Assembly: GCA_932521035.1 (NCBI GenBank)
Contig: OW051496.1
Coordinates: 6,386,001-6,450,000, forward strand
Direction: 5' to 3'
Source of the DNA: Oscheius dolichura
Taxonomy: Eukaryota > Nematoda > Chromadorea > Rhabditida > Rhabditidae
DNA length: 64,000 nt
Shown here: piece by piece, positions 50,638 to 61,161 of the stretch
How the letters are laid out: every line of letters starts with the position of its first letter
Position numbering within the stretch: position 1 is the stretch's first letter
Notes under the pieces: generated by a model
The model's database searches: none
The model's input: the letters and a program-made list of their open reading frames with translations, nothing else
What the model was told of the DNA's origin: nothing
Position numbers and translations under genes: made by a program

Positions 50638-51379
50638 TTAAGCTAATCTGCTCAGTTCCTCGTTGTTTATATCAGGATCTACAAATGTCTGCTCTAAGCG
50701 ATGCCATTTTCCAAGATATCCAATGTCAAAAATATTAGAGTAGAACTCCAGTAAATACCACTTTCGTAAATTGACATCTTGAGAGTGGAATATTTTAACC
50801 TTTAAGATAGCATTGGATCCAATGATCTGCACTAACTGACCTTTAAATCATGTGTATGTTTAATGAGTAAGGAAAAAAACCATAGATTATAATACTGTAG
50901 TCTGTCTTGACACAATAGAAGGGAGCGATACACCAGTTCTTTGTCTGTAAAATTCAATTATGCAAGTTCTTCAAAACGTTGTTGAAAACCATTTGCGAGC
51001 ATGACAGGCATGGCCCCAAAACATACAGCGGTAAGAGCACTCAAACGTTGCCAAGATATAACGATAGCGTACGTACCTGCCGACGAACTATGTTGTGAGT
51101 TAGGTATTAGGACCATTTGCTGTCGTTTTTCCGCTAACTCGTTACGCATCTCCTCATAACTAGGATTTGTCCGATAGGCAACAGCGAGGCTGCCAAGAAA
51201 AGTAGCGGATAGGGCTACAACTATAAAATATTATAACATATCTTTGTACCAGCTTTCCACGGTTTTTTCTTACAATCTCCTAATGCTTCTCGAGCTACTG
51301 TTGCGTAGTCCGCACCAACCTGTTTCCAATAATCGATAAATTTCACAGAGATTTTTCGAAGGATACTCTGAGTATTCAT
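50638..51379 (-). CDS. Mitochondrial import subunit TIMM29
   Basis: This is a component of the TIM22 complex of the mitochondrial inner membrane. It starts MNTQSILRKISVKFIDYWKQ and continues VGADYATVAREALGDCKKKP, then a membrane segment (VVALSATFLGSLAVAYRT). A matrix or intermembrane part follows with SYEEMRNELAEKRQQMVLIP and DKELVYRSLLLCQDRLQYYN. The C-terminal motif FDIGYLGKWHRLEQTFVDPD matches the DVGFxGRWW...DxDxNDDE block of TIMM29. Five exons join in phase; one intron is about 110 nt. The gene is convergent with the TMEM104-like gene and lies 156 nt after MPDU1 on the same strand. Confidence 0.85.
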
Positions 51380-51535
51380 CTGAGCTGGTCATGGAATATA
51401 AAAATTGTTCTGAAGGTATGAAACGATGTACTAACGTCCACATATATCTCTACATCATTTTTAAACAGTGATTTATTAACCCGGAACAATAATAAATTAA
51501 TTATTCAAAAGAAAGAAAGCATTTGAAGTATAAAG

Positions 51536-52608
51536 TTAAGCCAGTTTTCTCTTATTTTTGCTGTTCCAGTAAATGATGAATTGAGCAAAAATCACAGCAT
51601 TGAGGGCTGCAGCACTACTAAATGACGTCAAAAGCAACTTATCGTTGGTGTCCTGATAAGTGGTATAGACACGGGCGAGAGTACCTTTAAATCTCTTAAA
51701 TGCCATGTGTGCTTCTAACCTGCGAATTGTAAGGATACTGATATGAACGAGAGTTGTCCGGTACTTCCTGCATTGTAATTTTCATAAGCTTGAAGTGTTT
51801 TAGAAATAGCCACAATAGGAATGCTAAAAGCTTGAATTGTTGCTAATGCCACAAGAGGAATGTACGCTCCCACAACGGCGAACATTAGAGCCCAACTAAA
51901 AAGGCTAATAGAAATAGCAGAAAATTGATTACCATAGGGCTAAAAAAGAAAACGCATAGGCTCCGGCTCCGTTATAATAAAGAATCTGCATTATAATTAT
52001 AGCTAATTGGATAGAAACAAACAAAGAATCACCCCACTGGCTAAAAGATCTTTATGGAACTGTGGCTAAATGCAGCTTACCTGAAGACAAAGCCTTTTGT
52101 ATAACTATATGCTGCCGTTCCAAATGCTCCAAAAAATGCCAATAACTGCGAAGTAAGAGAAATACCCTGAAGAAAATCAGTTTTAAATGATCAAAAACGC
52201 TCACCTTAGCACTTTTAGCTCTATATATTTTAGCAATTTGCGGCACAAATAAAAGGATAGAACCAATGGTAATACCTAACCCTAGCACCCGGCTCAAGAA
52301 TGTTCGCGAACAATAAGCTAAACATTTCTAAAAAATATTAATTGAACGCAAAACAAACGATGAAATATGTTAAAATTGATCAGCATCTCCTCGAAACAAT
52401 TTTCTGGGAAAATAAAATGGATTGCATCTTCGATATATTTCTGTCCAATGATCTTCGTCATTTCACAAACACTCGTCAAATGAAGCTGAAAATCCGAGTT
52501 TCAATGTGACTAAACACGATAGAAGACAATACCAAAAACAAGTAAAAGGTTCACTTGTAAAACACTACGATCAAATGAAATAATGATCCCGTAAGTAGAA
52601 CCCGACAT
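51536..52608 (-). CDS. Mannose-P-dolichol utilization defect 1 protein (MPDU1)
   Basis: MPDU1 is an ER membrane protein of the PQ-loop family needed to use dolichol-linked mannose and glucose in glycan assembly. Conserved parts are FIFPENCFEEMLINF, then the first PQ-loop LGLGITIGSILLFVPQIAKI with AKSAKGISLTSQLLAFFGAF. Central helices and the second repeat end lead into GTVARVYTTYQDTNDKLLL, and the tail is VIFAQFIIYWNSKNKRKLA. The last two segments match the GSLARIFTSIQETGD and AAQLLFYWN blocks of the family. Seven or so exons have AT-rich 35-45-nt introns. The upstream ATG at 52608 is used here, but an ATG two exons later (MTKIIGQKY) is a possible start. It begins 373 nt after the TBC1D24-like stop. 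Confidence 0.87.
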
Positions 52609-52981
52609 AGTCTCGAAACCGAGGTGTGCACAATTTGCATCATGTCACATTAAGAAAGTAATGTTTGGTAATAAACTATAATCTTATTTTGTTAGATATA
52701 TAATATAAGCACTTTATTAAAACGAAATCGTTAATAGAGGGAGTACATAAATATAAATACAAAGCTAGGTGTCTACTAAACTTCAATTACTCGATTTTAA
52801 AATATTAAAGCTTTCCTATGGTACTCTGCTTGTAAGCTATCATAATTTCTTTTGTAATTCATCAGAAAGTGAATTTAGGTGATGAAACTCAATTTGGTAT
52901 ACCCGTACACAATATTCGAAAAATAATAGGAGTGTGCAAAATGAGCATGCTAAAAGGCTAAGCTAGTAATGTTTGAGCAAA

Positions 52982-55978
52982 CTATGTCCCAGTCAACACT
53001 TCGAATACTTCTAGTTCGTCAATATCGAAACTTCTACTAGGCACAAGTGCAGGACTTCCGAAAGTTTTGCAAGCAGAGGACATGCCCCTTGTAAGTTCTT
53101 CGTCAATCCTGATTGCATCACCATCTCCAGAACCTATCTAAAAGAGCGCAACCGCATGAAAAGGAGAACAAAAGGCCTTACCACAAGCAATCTATCATTG
53201 GCTGCCATAAACATCTGTGGGCATACGTCGGGATTGTCGTTGTTATTTCCAACCCATCCATATATTATAGGTAATTCACTTTCTTCGTCCAATCGCCATA
53301 CAAATGACTCCCCTGTTCCAAAATATCTGTACTTATATGTTGGTTGGTTCACAAATGTTTTACTTGGATTTCGTCCTCTCCCTTCGATCGTTTCTTTCGA
53401 TCCAGGACGAGCTACAGTAAGCTCCAAAAATTTCTCCTTTTACACTTTTTATTATTAGAATTGTTTGGTCAGCGGCGTCAATTCTGTAAATGAAATATAT
53501 CTTCAATAAATAACAGATTTTTTTCTTAATTATAGAAAACTTACTTGTTCCATAAATGAGTAAAACTAGCACCATCTTGGCTTAATCTGTATACTAAAAG
53601 AGGAGTAGCTAATTGAAGACGAGGTGGCAGAAATGACATAATTTCAGCAGCTGCTTCTATAAAAATTTTTAAATAGACACACGAAAATGCATACCTAAAT
53701 CAATAACTTTCGATTCAAACGGCTTACTGTACAAATGACGGGAGGACCGGCCTCTTGATGATTTTATTCTCGTTTGATCACGTGTCACTTCATCGCGAAG
53801 CTGTAAATAATTGATACCCATGCTAAGTAAAACCAAAGAAACCTTATCTGTTTGAGGCAATGTTTTCCAAGATGTGACCATGTTAAATAATACGTTTTTT
53901 TTGGTTTTAACAAGGCAAAAATGTTTTTGACATAAACGCCCTAATCTAACCAGTCTTTACAACAGATAGCTAACTTACCCTTTCTTCATAATGAGATTGT
54001 ATTCTGCCAATATTAACACTTTGCAAATTCCTAATACGAGTACAAGTCGCTATGAAAGTTTCAGTGGAGATCTATTAACCATAATTATGTAATTATGGCA
54101 CTACCTGCATCTGCTGAGCAACATTCTGTATCTCGGATCTTATCATGATAACTCTTTCCTCAAGAGATTTTGCAGACAAATCTTCATTACGCGATCCGGA
54201 CTGAAAAAATAATGCAGTAAATATAACTAAAAAAGGAGGAGAAATACTAGAAGATCACTGGAAACCGCATTCTGACTAATAAAATGTTCTCTCTTCAAAT
54301 AGCGGTGCAATCGCAAGGATTTTGAAAACATTTAACAAAGTTGAAATGTGGAAATTGAAACAAAAGGCATACCTTTAGTCCTTTTGACCATATGTAGACT
54401 ATTGCAATGGCTGCCCGAATAATGAACTTGTTTCCTTCTACGAGATAACAATCAACAACACGAACCACATGACTAAGAGGTAACCCATGAAATATCCATG
54501 TAAGCCAATCGCTCATCTGTAATATTATAGTATTTTCTTTTTATTTTTTTAATGCTGGTAAAAAATTATCTTACCGTTTTAACCAAAATAACGTCATCTA
54601 TAGTACCAGCTCTCCCTTTTAATAAGTTATATGCTCCCGGCTTATGCTTCTTGATTAATGCGAGAAGAGTATGAGATGAAGCTGCCCATTCAACAGGGGA
54701 AGTCATAAGAAACCCCTTAAATGAACAGTCAAGCCGGGGGGAGGGGGGAAGTGTCCACAAGGGTCCACACGTCCCGCCCCAACTTCATTTGAATTTTGAA
54801 ACGTTATTTTCGTTTTTGATCATTTTTTCGTTACTTTCACATGTTTTCGTCCAACTTTTTTGCTGTTTATTCTATTGACAGCCAGTCTAATACATTGCAA
54901 TCGAAAAAATATGTGAAAAGAACCACATAAAACAAATTGACATTTGAAGCTGGTTCACTAAATGCCAAAAAATACGCAGCGCGCGCTACGTACTACCATA
55001 ACTTTACCCCCCCCCCCCCCCCGACCTGACTGTTCCTTTAAATATAAGCAGAAAGTTAGAAAAATAAGAATTTGGATCAAAGGATCAAAATTTGGACCCA
55101 TACAAAATTTAATAATGTCTAAAACTCACTTTGGAGCATAACAGCTGATTGACACACGCGAACACATCGGAATCGTCGAAGTAGTGCAGCATTAATGCGC
55201 ACAAGGGGTACAACATCTAAAACACAATAAAAAAGGAGTGACACTACAAGACTTACCGGTGCAGAGCTAATTTCAGGCCTCATATTTTCTATTACCTTTA
55301 GGAGGCGCAGCAGTTTTACTGTTCCAAGTTCGTTCAAGTCAAAATTGTTAATAACTACACCATCTTCATTGAGAAATTGCGGATTATTCATTTTTTCTGT
55401 AAAGTAAAATTCTTAAAAATTTTCAAATATGCAATGCAAATCCGGTTGAAGCGTGAGCAAATATGCCCTGCCCCACCCGTATTTACGTGGCCTCTTCAAA
55501 CAATAATGTACTTAAATATACAGGAGGTGCAAACGGAATAGCCTTTACAGTCGAGTTGGTGTACAAGACCTATAGAATGAAGGAAGCAAAATAACTTTGC
55601 TCTGCGATAAATGCTGCTAATTAAGGTAATCACATACTTCCGTTCCTGTTTACTTCCAAAAGTTGATCGCAAAAGACAGCCTTGCTCGAGTCAAAATCTT
55701 TTCCTCTGCATAATTCTCTCCACAATTCACGTCGCACTTCATGACGGATAGGCCAGTCACCTTCTCGAACTAGTTTTTTTACCTGAAATATAGGAATTAT
55801 TACAGAATAAGGATGTTAATAAATTTGAAAACCGATAGTCAAAGACTGTCAGACTATTATTGTATGTACCTTAAAGACTTACACCAGAAACGGTAGTTTT
55901 CCAATATTGGGGTGCACATGATTCCTCAGAATATCCGGAATCAGAATCATCATTCGAATATTGCGTATCGGGATACAT
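52982..55978 (-). CDS. TBC1D24-like protein (TBC plus TLDc domains)
   Basis: This protein combines an N-terminal TBC domain with a C-terminal TLDc domain, the arrangement of TBC1D24 (Skywalker in flies), which regulates synaptic vesicle traffic and oxidative-stress resistance. The start is MYPDTQYSNDDSDSGYSEES. The TBC part includes REGDWPIRHEVRRELWRELC, LLEVNRNG, MLYPLCALMLHYFDDSDVFA and EWAASSHTLLALIKKH. The TLDc part has YFGTGESFVWRLDEES, WVGNNNDNPDVCPQMFMA and GSGDGDAIRIDEELTRG, then CKTFGSPALV and FDIDELEVFEVL. About a dozen exons are AT-rich. One intron (54716-55129) is mostly a transposon. No TBC arginine/glutamine finger pair was confirmed, as in TBC1D24 itself. Confidence 0.88.
54721..55037. 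mobile_element. Third small transposon family, TTAA-flanked, with G/C-run ends
   Basis: The left end ATGAACAGTCAAGCCGGGGG and the right end, read inverted as AGGAACAGTCAGGTCGGGGG, form terminal inverted repeats that run into long G (or C) runs, including 16 or more C near 55007-55022. TTAA lies directly outside both ends (54717-54720 and 55038-55041), as for piggyBac or Kolobok-type insertions. A degenerate 8-bp duplication (CCTTAAAT and CTTTAAAT) would be the alternative reading. It has no coding capacity and is contained within an intron of the TBC1D24-like gene, four bases from the acceptor. Confidence 0.8.
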
Positions 55979-56179
55979 TTTCCACTATTAGACAACAAAA
56001 TTTAGATATCTCTATTGCAGAACAATCGATATAATATATACACTATTCAAAGACCGGACTAGCGAAAAGGTGATATTGCGCATAGGACTAGCACCGTTTT
56101 AGGTAAACAAATACAGGGGGCGTGCTCCGCAGAAGCCGGAACAGCAGCACACAAACCGGAACAAAGGTTAACGAAATTT

Positions 56180-57034
56180 TTAAAAGAAGAAAATAAGAAA
56201 AGAACTCGCCTTTTTAACGCGGTTTAACCTCCGATTTTCTTTAATTTCGTTTAACCTCGGCGGTAGTGACGATGAAGTGATGTATATACGGCTGTTCTCT
56301 GTGAACAGCTGAAGATTTTCCTGAAAAGAGGCAGATTCTACGAATTTATTTATAACAATTTGCTACAAGCTATACTAAAGCTTAATAAATTGTAAATATA
56401 AAAGCTAACAAATTCAAATTGAATATTTTGAGTTGTTTTCATCCTAATGATCATGTACGATACTCACCATTTGTTGAGCAAATAATTCTACACTATTTTC
56501 ATGCGCATTGAAGGCGAGATCAATAAATATGCCGGAGGGCCTTATTGACCGCAGGTTCGCAGTAATTCCTACCGAATAATAGCTAGCATTACGATTTTCA
56601 TATGGGAAATTTGTAGTCCTATTATTACGAGCGCATTTTTAAAAAAAAACACCTCCTTTCCATCAGTATAATATTATTAAACAGCGTTCATATCTAAAAC
56701 ATACCTTTTCATTTGAGGATCGCCATCCAATTTCTTCCTTACTATGTCTAGGTTGTTCTTCATAAGCGTACGATGATCTAGTTGGTAACCGTAATGAGCG
56801 TCGTATAACGGATGACAGCCGTCTGCAAAAAGGAAAGAAATTTAAAAAAATGTCCAACAACACTGAGCCCAAAAGAAAAAAAATAAGTTCGTGTTAATTT
56901 GAAAGTATTCGCTAACCAAAATCGACTAACTGAAATGTTGAGTTCTGCGCCCTTATTCCTCTTTTAAAACTGGGTAACACACTGACGTCGTCTTCGTCAT
57001 TGGCGTCACCAGCTGCGCCAGCTTTCGTTATCAT
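56180..57034 (-). CDS. Unrecognised protein of about 175 residues
   Basis: This gene was not assigned to a family. Four exons join with matching phases (1, 2, 0): MITKAGAAGDANDEDDVSVL through RGIRAQNSTFQLVDF; DGCHPLYDAHYGYQLDHRTL and KKLDGDPQMKR; TTNFPYENRNASYYSVGITA and SGIFIDLAFNAHENSVELFA; then ENLQLFTENSRIYITSSSLP with a hydrophobic end at FLIFFF. The consistent phases and the balanced composition of the exons support a real gene. It begins with an acidic region, has no signal peptide and ends with a basic stretch followed by a short hydrophobic tail that could be a weak tail anchor. The last intron is about 145 nt. It sits between elongin C and the TBC1D24-like gene, 200-280 nt from each, on the same strand. 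Confidence 0.6.
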
Positions 57035-57315
57035 GAGAGTATGCTGAAAACTGTATGTCAAAGTTGAAGCATGCATGAATACATAGTAAACTTTAACCAG
57101 ATGGTCACAGAGCGCATTTATCGAATGCCTCTCGTTATCGATCGATAGTGAAAACTACTTCATAAAACGCGCTTTACACTAGACTATAATAGTAAATATA
57201 TACCGTATACGATAACGACCGACTAATAACGAGGTTAATTAAACGGCTTCGCACTTGGCATATTTATTCGGTTAAAACGGTGAAATCTTAAAAAGTATCA
57301 GAAAGCGAAATGACA

Positions 57316-57776
57316 TTAACAGTCGAGAAAATTAGCAGCCATCAGAAGTTCGAGAGCCACCTCAGGATGAATATTAAATTCAGGAATCTCAGTAGCAGAA
57401 TTTGTATATCGCACTTTGTAAGTGAAATACTGACAGACTTTTTGCAGGACATGAGACCTATGATATATGTTGCACTTTATATTAGGCAAAACTAACGGTA
57501 TTTCTCGGAAGTTAACTTCGTTGCTTTCATTTTCTGCATACTGTCCCGGTCCGCTAAGCATCGACTTTATTGTGCCGGAAGTTAGTGCAAGTTCCTAAAA
57601 TTATTAAATATGTCATAAAATGAGCGACGAGCCTTTTTAATAATGAATTCATGACCATCACTGCTTATAAGCTTAACATAGGCAGCATCAGGTCCCTCAC
57701 AACCACCGTATGCTGTCATATATATTTTATCTACAAAAAATAACTCACGTTTTGTTGAACTAGGATCAGCTGACAT
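57316..57776 (-). CDS. elc-1: Elongin C
   Basis: Elongin C is the BTB-fold adaptor of cullin-2/5 ubiquitin ligases and of the elongin transcription complex. Four exons give about 115 residues. They read MSADPSSTK, then [27 protein letters not shown] and [20 protein letters not shown]. The last part is [33 protein letters not shown] and [20 protein letters not shown], ending FLDC. The match to the family is nearly complete from GGCEGPDA to the terminal FLDC. The first intron is 36 nt. The second (57595-57632) has AAG/GCTCGT as its donor, a GC-AG intron; no GT donor keeps the frame. It lies 196 nt downstream of a same-strand gene. Confidence 0.96.
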
Positions 57777-57972
57777 TTCAACTATCTATGAAAACCATTG
57801 AAAAATCTTTGTAGATTATAAAGGTAACGGTAACATAGCGTAAAACGCGTAGGGAAAACATGGCAACAAAAAAAAGAAATTCATTTAACTGTTTGATTCT
57901 CTATCGTCCTACACTCGTATCTGTGACGTCTGGCTTCCTGACAAACTGAACTTTGGCGATAGCCTAAAAGAC

Positions 57973-59162
57973 CTACAACAAGTCGTTTGCTGTATCTTCG
58001 CCCATTTCTCGCATGAGCTTTCGAAGTTTAACACCGAGTTGAACATTTTCAGTAAAGAAACTTTGTAATCTTGTGTTTCGGTCAACCAGCAGTTGTTCCA
58101 GTTGTTTAATTCTGAAACAGAATTGTTTGATATACCTTTAGCTTTGATTCAGACATTTGCAGCAATAAAAAACTGCGACAATTCTGATAACGCCTTAAAA
58201 CTAACCTGTAACAAGATAGTTCCAGTTGGTCCTTTAAGTAATTATTTTCTCCTCTTAACTGTTTAATAATCTGAACATTACCTAATCCAATATTGTGTGA
58301 TGATCGTATATACAACGGATTATGATTATAACCTTCAACGAAATTGCTTCAAATTTTAATCATCAATATAAACTAAATGCTTACCTTTCGTGTACCTGTT
58401 CTGTGTCTATTACTTCGACAGCGTCCTCCTCATAATGAGTGTCAGTGGTATCCTCAGTAGCATCAACTAATAAATGTTTTCTAACCAGCATTTACGAATG
58501 TTTTGGGCAAAAAAACGTACTCAGCATCATGTATGAGTTGGTTCTTACTTCCTCCAATGCGACAATCCGAAACTTTAGATGTGTCTGTAAGCAAAATTCA
58601 ATTTACAAAAACTATCTTACGATCTTCTTTATATGGTGTTTCGAAATCTTTGAACGTACGCATAAATTTCTTTGGGTTACGAAGATAACCAGGCACTTCG
58701 TCATCTTCGGAAAAATAACGCTTTCTTATTTGCGTAGGCATCATTTCCATCGATTTGATAAACGAACCTTCTGGAACGATCACTTTGTCGCTTCTAGAAG
58801 TTTACGATGTTATTTAAAAATTCAAAAACAAACAAAGCCGTATGACCCATCGACTTAATTATTGGCACGTCTGGGCAGTTAGCTGAGGGTGGAAAGCAAG
58901 AAGAGGAAATACTTGGTTGAGCATTAATTACATCTAGAGAAACGAGTAAATATGCTGCTCTATAAGAAGAAACGTACATTCAGGCGGTGTAAACACTCTG
59001 TATCGGCCGGGTTCGATTCGGACAGCGTTTGTAGCCACCCGTATTTCATGTAATGATTTCGGCGCCTGCGGCAAAGACGGCTAGAAACGGTTTTCCTATT
59101 TTGTTTTATAATAACTCACTTACCATTGATTCGACAAAGGTTTTAGATATCGTGGTGTCCAT
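57973..59162 (-). CDS. Unrecognised coiled-coil protein
   Basis: This gene was not assigned to a family. Exons read MDTTISKTFVESM, then APKSLHEIRVATNAVRIEPG with RYRVFTPPEY, and a polar stretch (NAQPSISSSCFPPSANCPDV). Next come SDKVIVPEGSFIKSMEMMPT and RYFSEDDEVPGYLRNPKKFM, an acidic segment (VDATEDTTDTHYEEDAVEVI), and two helical segments likely to form a coiled coil: IIKQLRGENNYLKDQLELSC and RIKQLEQLLVDRNTRLQSFF with LGVKLRKLMREMGE. Introns are 35-60 nt and AT-rich and the phases checked agree. Length is about 290 residues. There is no signal peptide or membrane segment. It is flanked by syntaxin (214 nt) and elongin C (196 nt) on the same strand, which suggests co-transcription. Confidence 0.62.
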
Positions 59163-59376
59163 AATCTCAAATTAATTAATATCTAAAGCAAATCAAGTTT
59201 GACAAATAGGTATGGCATTATCAATATAATCCTTATCTTTGATAACAATTTATGATGTTACAAATTTATTAAATCATTTCTGTACACGTAAGAAAACGCG
59301 CCCGAAAAAACATGATGAAGGCACTGAAAACAAGCACTTGAGAGATCCGTTGATATGAAACAAAATAATAGATTGC

Positions 59377-60866
59377 CTAGCATATAGGTGTGTACATACA
59401 GACTAATCCTTGAATTATGAAAAAGAGAAAAATAACTAGAGCAGTAAGGCCAAGGCAGATAAAAATTTTCATCTGAAATTAAAGCATTGCTATTTATTAT
59501 AGTACTAACCTTTCTAGCTCTTTTCTGAGCTTTTCGAGCCGCAATGACACTTTCTTTAGCATTTGTCGCATAGTCAACAGCAGTGCTGACATTTTTCTCT
59601 ATATTATCAATTATCTCACCCTATATAAATCAGTTTTTAAAGAAGCAAGCGGTAACCTGGCTTTGAACAAGCAGATGAAGGTCATGAAATAGTTCATGGA
59701 GTTCTCTCATACTTGTTTCTAACGCCAGTATTTCACTATGACGAGCTTGCACTTCTTGAAACAAGGCCTTTCTATCAGCTACAGCAAGCATTAATCCTTT
59801 GGTTAACGTGTCGATTTCTCCCTTTTCGATAGCATCTAGTATCTCCTCTTCTGACGTCTCATGACCTTCTTCAAATAGTCTATTGAATAAATTAAATAAA
59901 AACGCTAACGTATTTTGAGAAATCTACTAATTTCCTGAAGATGCTTTGTTTTGTAGTCGGCTTGTTCTGTATTGAACTTGTTGATTACATGGAATAGGCC
60001 GGTCGAAATCGTGCGCAACTGTACCGAAAACCAGTGTTAAACAATTATATTTTGAATGTTTAAAGCTACACTTTTACTACTTTTCATGAGTCTAAGACTA
60101 TTCATTCAATATCTGTATCGTCTTGTGCGAAAAATTGAGAATATATGAAGAATCATAGTTTTAATTAGGTGGAAAGACCCAAAACAACGTTTAAAAATGT
60201 TTCAATGCTAACGGGACAAACAATGCAAATTTTGCTAGGTATATACTATATAGTGAAGATTTCACTGGAGCGAAAAAATTCATTTATCCCAAAATGCTTA
60301 CTTGATTCTTTTTCAGTCTGTTATTAACAGAATCCTTTCCTTCATCTGGAGCAGAGAGCGGCTTTCTGTTCGCTTCTTGGTCTAATTCTAAAGAGGGGTG
60401 CCCCATGCTAAGTAAACCTTACCGTGTACTAGGTTTCTCAAAGCGCGAGACTCAGTTGTAAATTTCGATGTTAAAGTTCTTAATTTGTCGCAATATTCTA
60501 CAAATAGGATAAATTATTTAATTGATTTTAGTTACCTTTATCGGAGCCTGGCTGTGAAAGGATTTTATTATGTATTTCTTTGATTTGAGCGAGGTATCCT
60601 TCCAATCGTCGTAGATCGTTATTTGCTTGTGTGCATCGATCCAGAAACTGCAAATAATAACGAAAACAAATTTCAAGAAGACAGAATATAAACGCACCTC
60701 ATCTATTAAATTCCAATCTTCTTTGGTTATCAATGGCTGCTGCACTGAACGAGATCCATCTTCTTCGTCCGAGCCGCCTTTTACTTGCTACAAGTTACGA
60801 ATAAAACAAAATATAATAATACAAACAAACCACTGCACGCAGATCGGCTAGCCGATCCTTTACCAT
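59377..60866 (-). CDS. unc-64: Syntaxin (plasma-membrane Qa-SNARE)
   Basis: This is a Qa-SNARE that drives vesicle fusion with the plasma membrane. It starts MVKDRLADLRAV, followed by an insert (GGSDEEDGSRSVQQPLI). The N-terminal Habc bundle has FLDRCTQANNDLRRLEGYLA, EYCDKLRTLTSKFTTESRAL and LKKNQLRTISTGLFHVINKF with ADYKTKHL. The SNARE motif runs from ADRKALFQEVQARHSEILAL to LHELFHDLHLLVQSQGEIID, with the zero-layer glutamine present in LLVQSQGE. The juxtamembrane segment is basic (AARKAQKRARK), the C-terminal membrane anchor is FICLGLTALVIFLFFIIQGL, and the end is MYTPIC. It resembles syntaxin 1 (UNC-64); a close paralogue cannot be excluded. Confidence 0.88.
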
Positions 60867-61161
60867 TCTCGCTTGGCCAGAAAGCCGAAGAATTATAAAA
60901 AATGAAGACAAATGTGCCCTCTTCTAAAGGACGGAATCAATCAGTTTTGAAGCGATGCTGCTAAACAGAACGCGTTCCCGCGAACTTCGCGAAGTCATGC
61001 CGTCCTCTTTCGGAGCGGAAACTTATTGATTTGCCTTTTTATTATCCGTTTCTACTCCTTCTAACACTTGTTTTTCTGAACATTTACTGTCATTTTTTTA
61101 CTGCAGTGTTGTATAATAAAACAACTGATCTTGTGAATGAACTTCTTTTTTTATAGAAAAC

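Noticed and set aside
55005-55022. Poly-C run as a sequencing or assembly artefact
   Set aside because: The inverted counterpart at 54735-54748 is also G-rich and lies at the matching position of the inverted repeat, so the run is part of the element. Its exact length may still be wrong.
58998-59030. GGGTTCGATTCGG, a B-box-like motif
   Set aside because: It lies inside a coding exon of the unrecognised coiled-coil gene (VRIEPGRYRVF on the other strand), with no A-box or cloverleaf.
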